This document shows, piece after piece, positions 24,978 to 26,347 of a DNA stretch of 26,347 nucleotides. The stretch lies in the NCBI GenBank assembly GCA_003574785.1, contig QORU01000032.1:1-26347 (forward strand), in the 5' to 3' direction. The stretch comes from Taklimakanibacter deserti. Its GTDB lineage: Bacteria > Pseudomonadota > Alphaproteobacteria > Rhizobiales > Aestuariivirgaceae. The position numbers were made by a program, and so were the translations under genes. Below the pieces are notes generated by a model, which saw only the letters and a program-made list of their open reading frames with translations, was not told the DNA's origin and searched no databases. The stretch's first letter is position 1. Each line of letters begins with the position of its first letter.

Positions 24978-25674
24978 GCGCCGAGCGCCGTCGTTTCCTG
25001 CTCGAGCCTTGCGCGGTCGAGAATGGTGAGGCCGCCCCTGTGCAGGCCCACGATCTTCTCTCGCTTCCAGGCCTGCAATTGCCGGTTCACGCTTTCGCGG
25101 CTGGCGCTGACGAGCCCCGCCAGTTGCTCCTGCGAGGAAGGGATTTCGTCGCCGAATTCTTCCGACAGCGTCAACAAACGGCGGGCGAGGGCGGCAGCCA
25201 GCGGCAGCAAAGCCGCCTCGCCGACGCGCTCCTTGATCTGGCGCAGCTTGCCGCACAGATAGCCGATCACATGCACCGCGACTTCGGGATGCGCCTCGAT
25301 GAAGGCGATGAAGCGCTGCGCGGCAGGCGGAAGATCTCGGAGGGCTCGACGACGAGCGCGGTCGCCATGCGCGGACCACCATCGAGGAAGCCGACCACGC
25401 CGAAGGTGCTCTTCGGTCCGAAGAGATTGAGCGTCATCTCCCTGCCTTCGGAGGAGACGATCGTCGTGCGCACCCGGCCGCTCTTGATGCCGTAGAGCGC
25501 ATCGCCCGCCTCACCCATATGGAAGATCACCTCGCCCTTGCCATAGCGGCGCATGCGGCAAAGGCCGGCAAGCGAATGCGTGTGCGGCCCTGAGAGCTCG
25601 GAGAAGGGCTCGGTGCGCGCGATGATGGCGAAGACGGGATCGGACTGCAGCATGAACTCAACGCTTTCTGGCAA
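24974..25674 (-). pseudogene. Crp/Fnr-family regulator split by a -1 frameshift
   Basis: Two minus-strand frames together make one Crp/Fnr protein of about 230 residues. The first (start TTG 25674 or ATG 25653) encodes the cyclic-nucleotide-binding domain through SEIFRLPR, then runs out of frame to a stop at 25267. The second carries RFIAFIEAHPEV, the dimer helix and the winged HTH (SSQEQLAGLVSASRESVNRQ) to the stop at 24974. The shift lies near 25310-25326 in a CG-rich run and is explained by one missing base. I see no standard slippery heptamer. The HTH keeps the R-E...R spacing of E. coli Crp. In the nucleotide pocket the usual Glu is Val (FGVVGFL), though the Arg of PRMATA is kept. It is either a recent pseudogene or a sequencing error. 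Confidence 0.8.
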
Positions 25675-25687
25675 CTTTCAGGGGCGC

Positions 25688-25711
25688 CGACTGTGAGCCA
25701 GGTCACAGTCG
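25688..25711. promoter_or_regulatory. Perfect Crp-type palindrome TGTGA-N6-TCACA
   Basis: CGACTGTGA (25688-25696) and TCACAGTCG (25703-25711) are exact reverse complements around the 6-base spacer GCCAGG. The core TGTGA-N6-TCACA equals the consensus for E. coli-type Crp. It lies 14 bases before the TTG (35 before the ATG) of the split Crp/Fnr gene and 49 bases before the DUF1127 gene. It could therefore serve autoregulation, the rightward genes, or both. Confidence 0.75.
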
Positions 25712-25759
25712 CGGCCGGTCTTTCTCGGCATCCTAGCACGAAATCCCGCGAGGTTTTAC

Positions 25760-25969
25760 ATGGCCCGATCTCTGAAGATGACATCACGGCACGGCGAAAC
25801 CGCTGGGCGCGGCCGTTGGCTCGCGCGGCTGCTGGCCAAAATCAGGCGGCCGTCCGCCAGGATCGATCATCTGAACGAGCGGATGCTGCGCGATATCGGG
25901 CTTGGCGAGCGGGAGACGGCGAAGCTGCAACGGAATGCGCGCCGTGAACGGTTCGATACGCACTACTAG
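25760..25969 (+). CDS. DUF1127 (YjiS-like) small protein
   Basis: A 69-residue, very basic protein with the DUF1127 motif near the C terminus (LNERMLRDIGLGERE). Small DUF1127 proteins are abundant in alphaproteobacteria; some have been linked to RNA turnover and phosphate metabolism in Agrobacterium, but the role of this one is unknown. The ATG at 25760 has a weak GAGG upstream. It is divergent from the Crp/Fnr gene across the TGTGA palindrome. Its stop TAG overlaps the AGGAGG ribosome site of the next gene, so the two are probably one transcript. Confidence 0.85.
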   Translation: MARSLKMTSRHGETAGRGRWLARLLAKIRRPSARIDHLNERMLRDIGLGERETAKLQRNARRERFDTHY

Positions 25970-25980
25970 GAGGTGTCGCT

Positions 25981-26256
25981 TTGGATTACGCCGTCATGTT
26001 CGAGGACAATGAAGAAAACGCCGGAAAGCGCGCCGAGTTCATGAAGGACCATCTGGTCTTCCTGCGCTCGAACGCCGAGCGGATTTCGGCGGCCGGACCG
26101 GTGAAGGATACGAAAACCGGATCGCCGGCGGGCGGCCTGTGGCTGGTCAGCGCCGCGAGCCCGGAGGAGGTTATCGCGCTGGTGAAGGCCGATCCGTTCT
26201 GGCCGACCGGCCTTAGAAAATCATTCAGGGTCCTCGAATGGACGAAGGTGCACTAA
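25981..26256 (+). CDS. YciI-family protein
   Basis: A 91-residue protein of the YciI/YCII fold (ferredoxin-like alpha+beta), with the family start MDYAVMFEDNEE, the conserved His region KRAEFMKDHLVFLRS, and the C-terminal DPFWPTGLRKSFRVLEW. Known members include small hydrolases and dehalogenase-like proteins, mostly uncharacterised. The start codon is TTG, supported by a perfect AGGAGG at 25968-25973 with 7-base spacing. It follows the DUF1127 gene by 11 bases. The stop lies next to what appears to be the edge of an insertion sequence. Confidence 0.88.
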   Translation: MDYAVMFEDNEENAGKRAEFMKDHLVFLRSNAERISAAGPVKDTKTGSPAGGLWLVSAASPEEVIALVKADPFWPTGLRKSFRVLEWTKVH

Positions 26257-26347
26257 GGCTTGTTTACAATCACTGGATGCGAGGAAGGCTGCGACGATAT
26301 TGATGAAGCCAGCAAAGCATCTGTCGGTCTTTTCGTAGCGCGTGGCA
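26257..26347 (-). mobile_element. C-terminal end of an IS5-type transposase, cut by the window edge
   Basis: On the minus strand the last 90 bases read ATRYEKTDRCFAGF followed by a hydrophobic helix (INIVAAFL). This resembles the C terminus of IS5-family DDE transposases, which commonly end in a TRYEKT-type motif plus a hydrophobic segment. No stop lies in this frame until 26221, inside the YciI gene, so the IS end probably falls close to 26257 and the frame runs into host DNA, or the copy is truncated. Terminal repeats and the rest of the element are outside the window. Confidence 0.5.

Noticed and set aside
25300..25335. Programmed -1 frameshifting in the Crp/Fnr gene
   Set aside because: No X-XXY-YYZ slippery heptamer was seen by eye at the junction; a one-base deletion or read error is simpler.

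Overview
The window is GC-rich, densely coded DNA from an alphaproteobacterium, most likely of the Hyphomicrobiales (Rhizobiales) or a close relative. The grounds are codon composition, an Rsm22-type methyltransferase, a DUF1127 peptide, a trxB/LysR pair, a Tat-exported MsrP and rhizobial-style palindromes. No tRNA, rRNA, CRISPR array, prophage or replication origin was seen. The extreme right edge looks like the tail of an IS5-type transposase.

Left part (1-7379): a hairpin follows a magnesium channel gene (mgtE, minus strand). Divergent from mgtE is a signalling pair, an exported FecR-domain protein followed by a CHASE2-sensor class III nucleotide cyclase, and then a 66-residue zinc-ribbon peptide. 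Next come msrP (periplasmic methionine sulfoxide reductase, with no msrQ beside it) and a LysE-family exporter.

Centre (7384-15074): a coherent catabolic island built around a divergent promoter. Leftward run a class V aminotransferase, an SsuABC-type ABC importer (binding protein, ATPase, permease) and an acetamidase/formamidase. Rightward run a GntR/FCD regulator and an amidase-signature hydrolase, with a GlcG/HbpS-like gene facing the amidase. This reads as uptake plus stepwise deamidation and transamination of a nitrogenous compound. The substrate cannot be read from sequence. Two near-identical TTCAA/TTGAA palindromes flank the promoter and are the best operator candidates.

Right part (15301-26347): an AcrAB/MexAB-type RND pump without an outer-membrane partner or adjacent repressor. 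It is followed by a leftward run of trxB, a LysR regulator and an Rsm22-like rRNA methyltransferase carrying a Cys cluster. A rightward, overlapping set then encodes an Lrp regulator, a BenE-type transporter and a thioredoxin-type glutathione peroxidase. Convergent to these is a Crp/Fnr regulator split by a -1 frameshift. Upstream of it lies a perfect TGTGA-N6-TCACA palindrome shared with a rightward DUF1127 gene and a YciI-like gene.

Most genes belong to known families. The observations most worth a second look are the frameshifted Crp with its intact-looking operator, the FecR/CHASE2-cyclase/zinc-ribbon module, and the amide-catabolism island with its paired palindromes.
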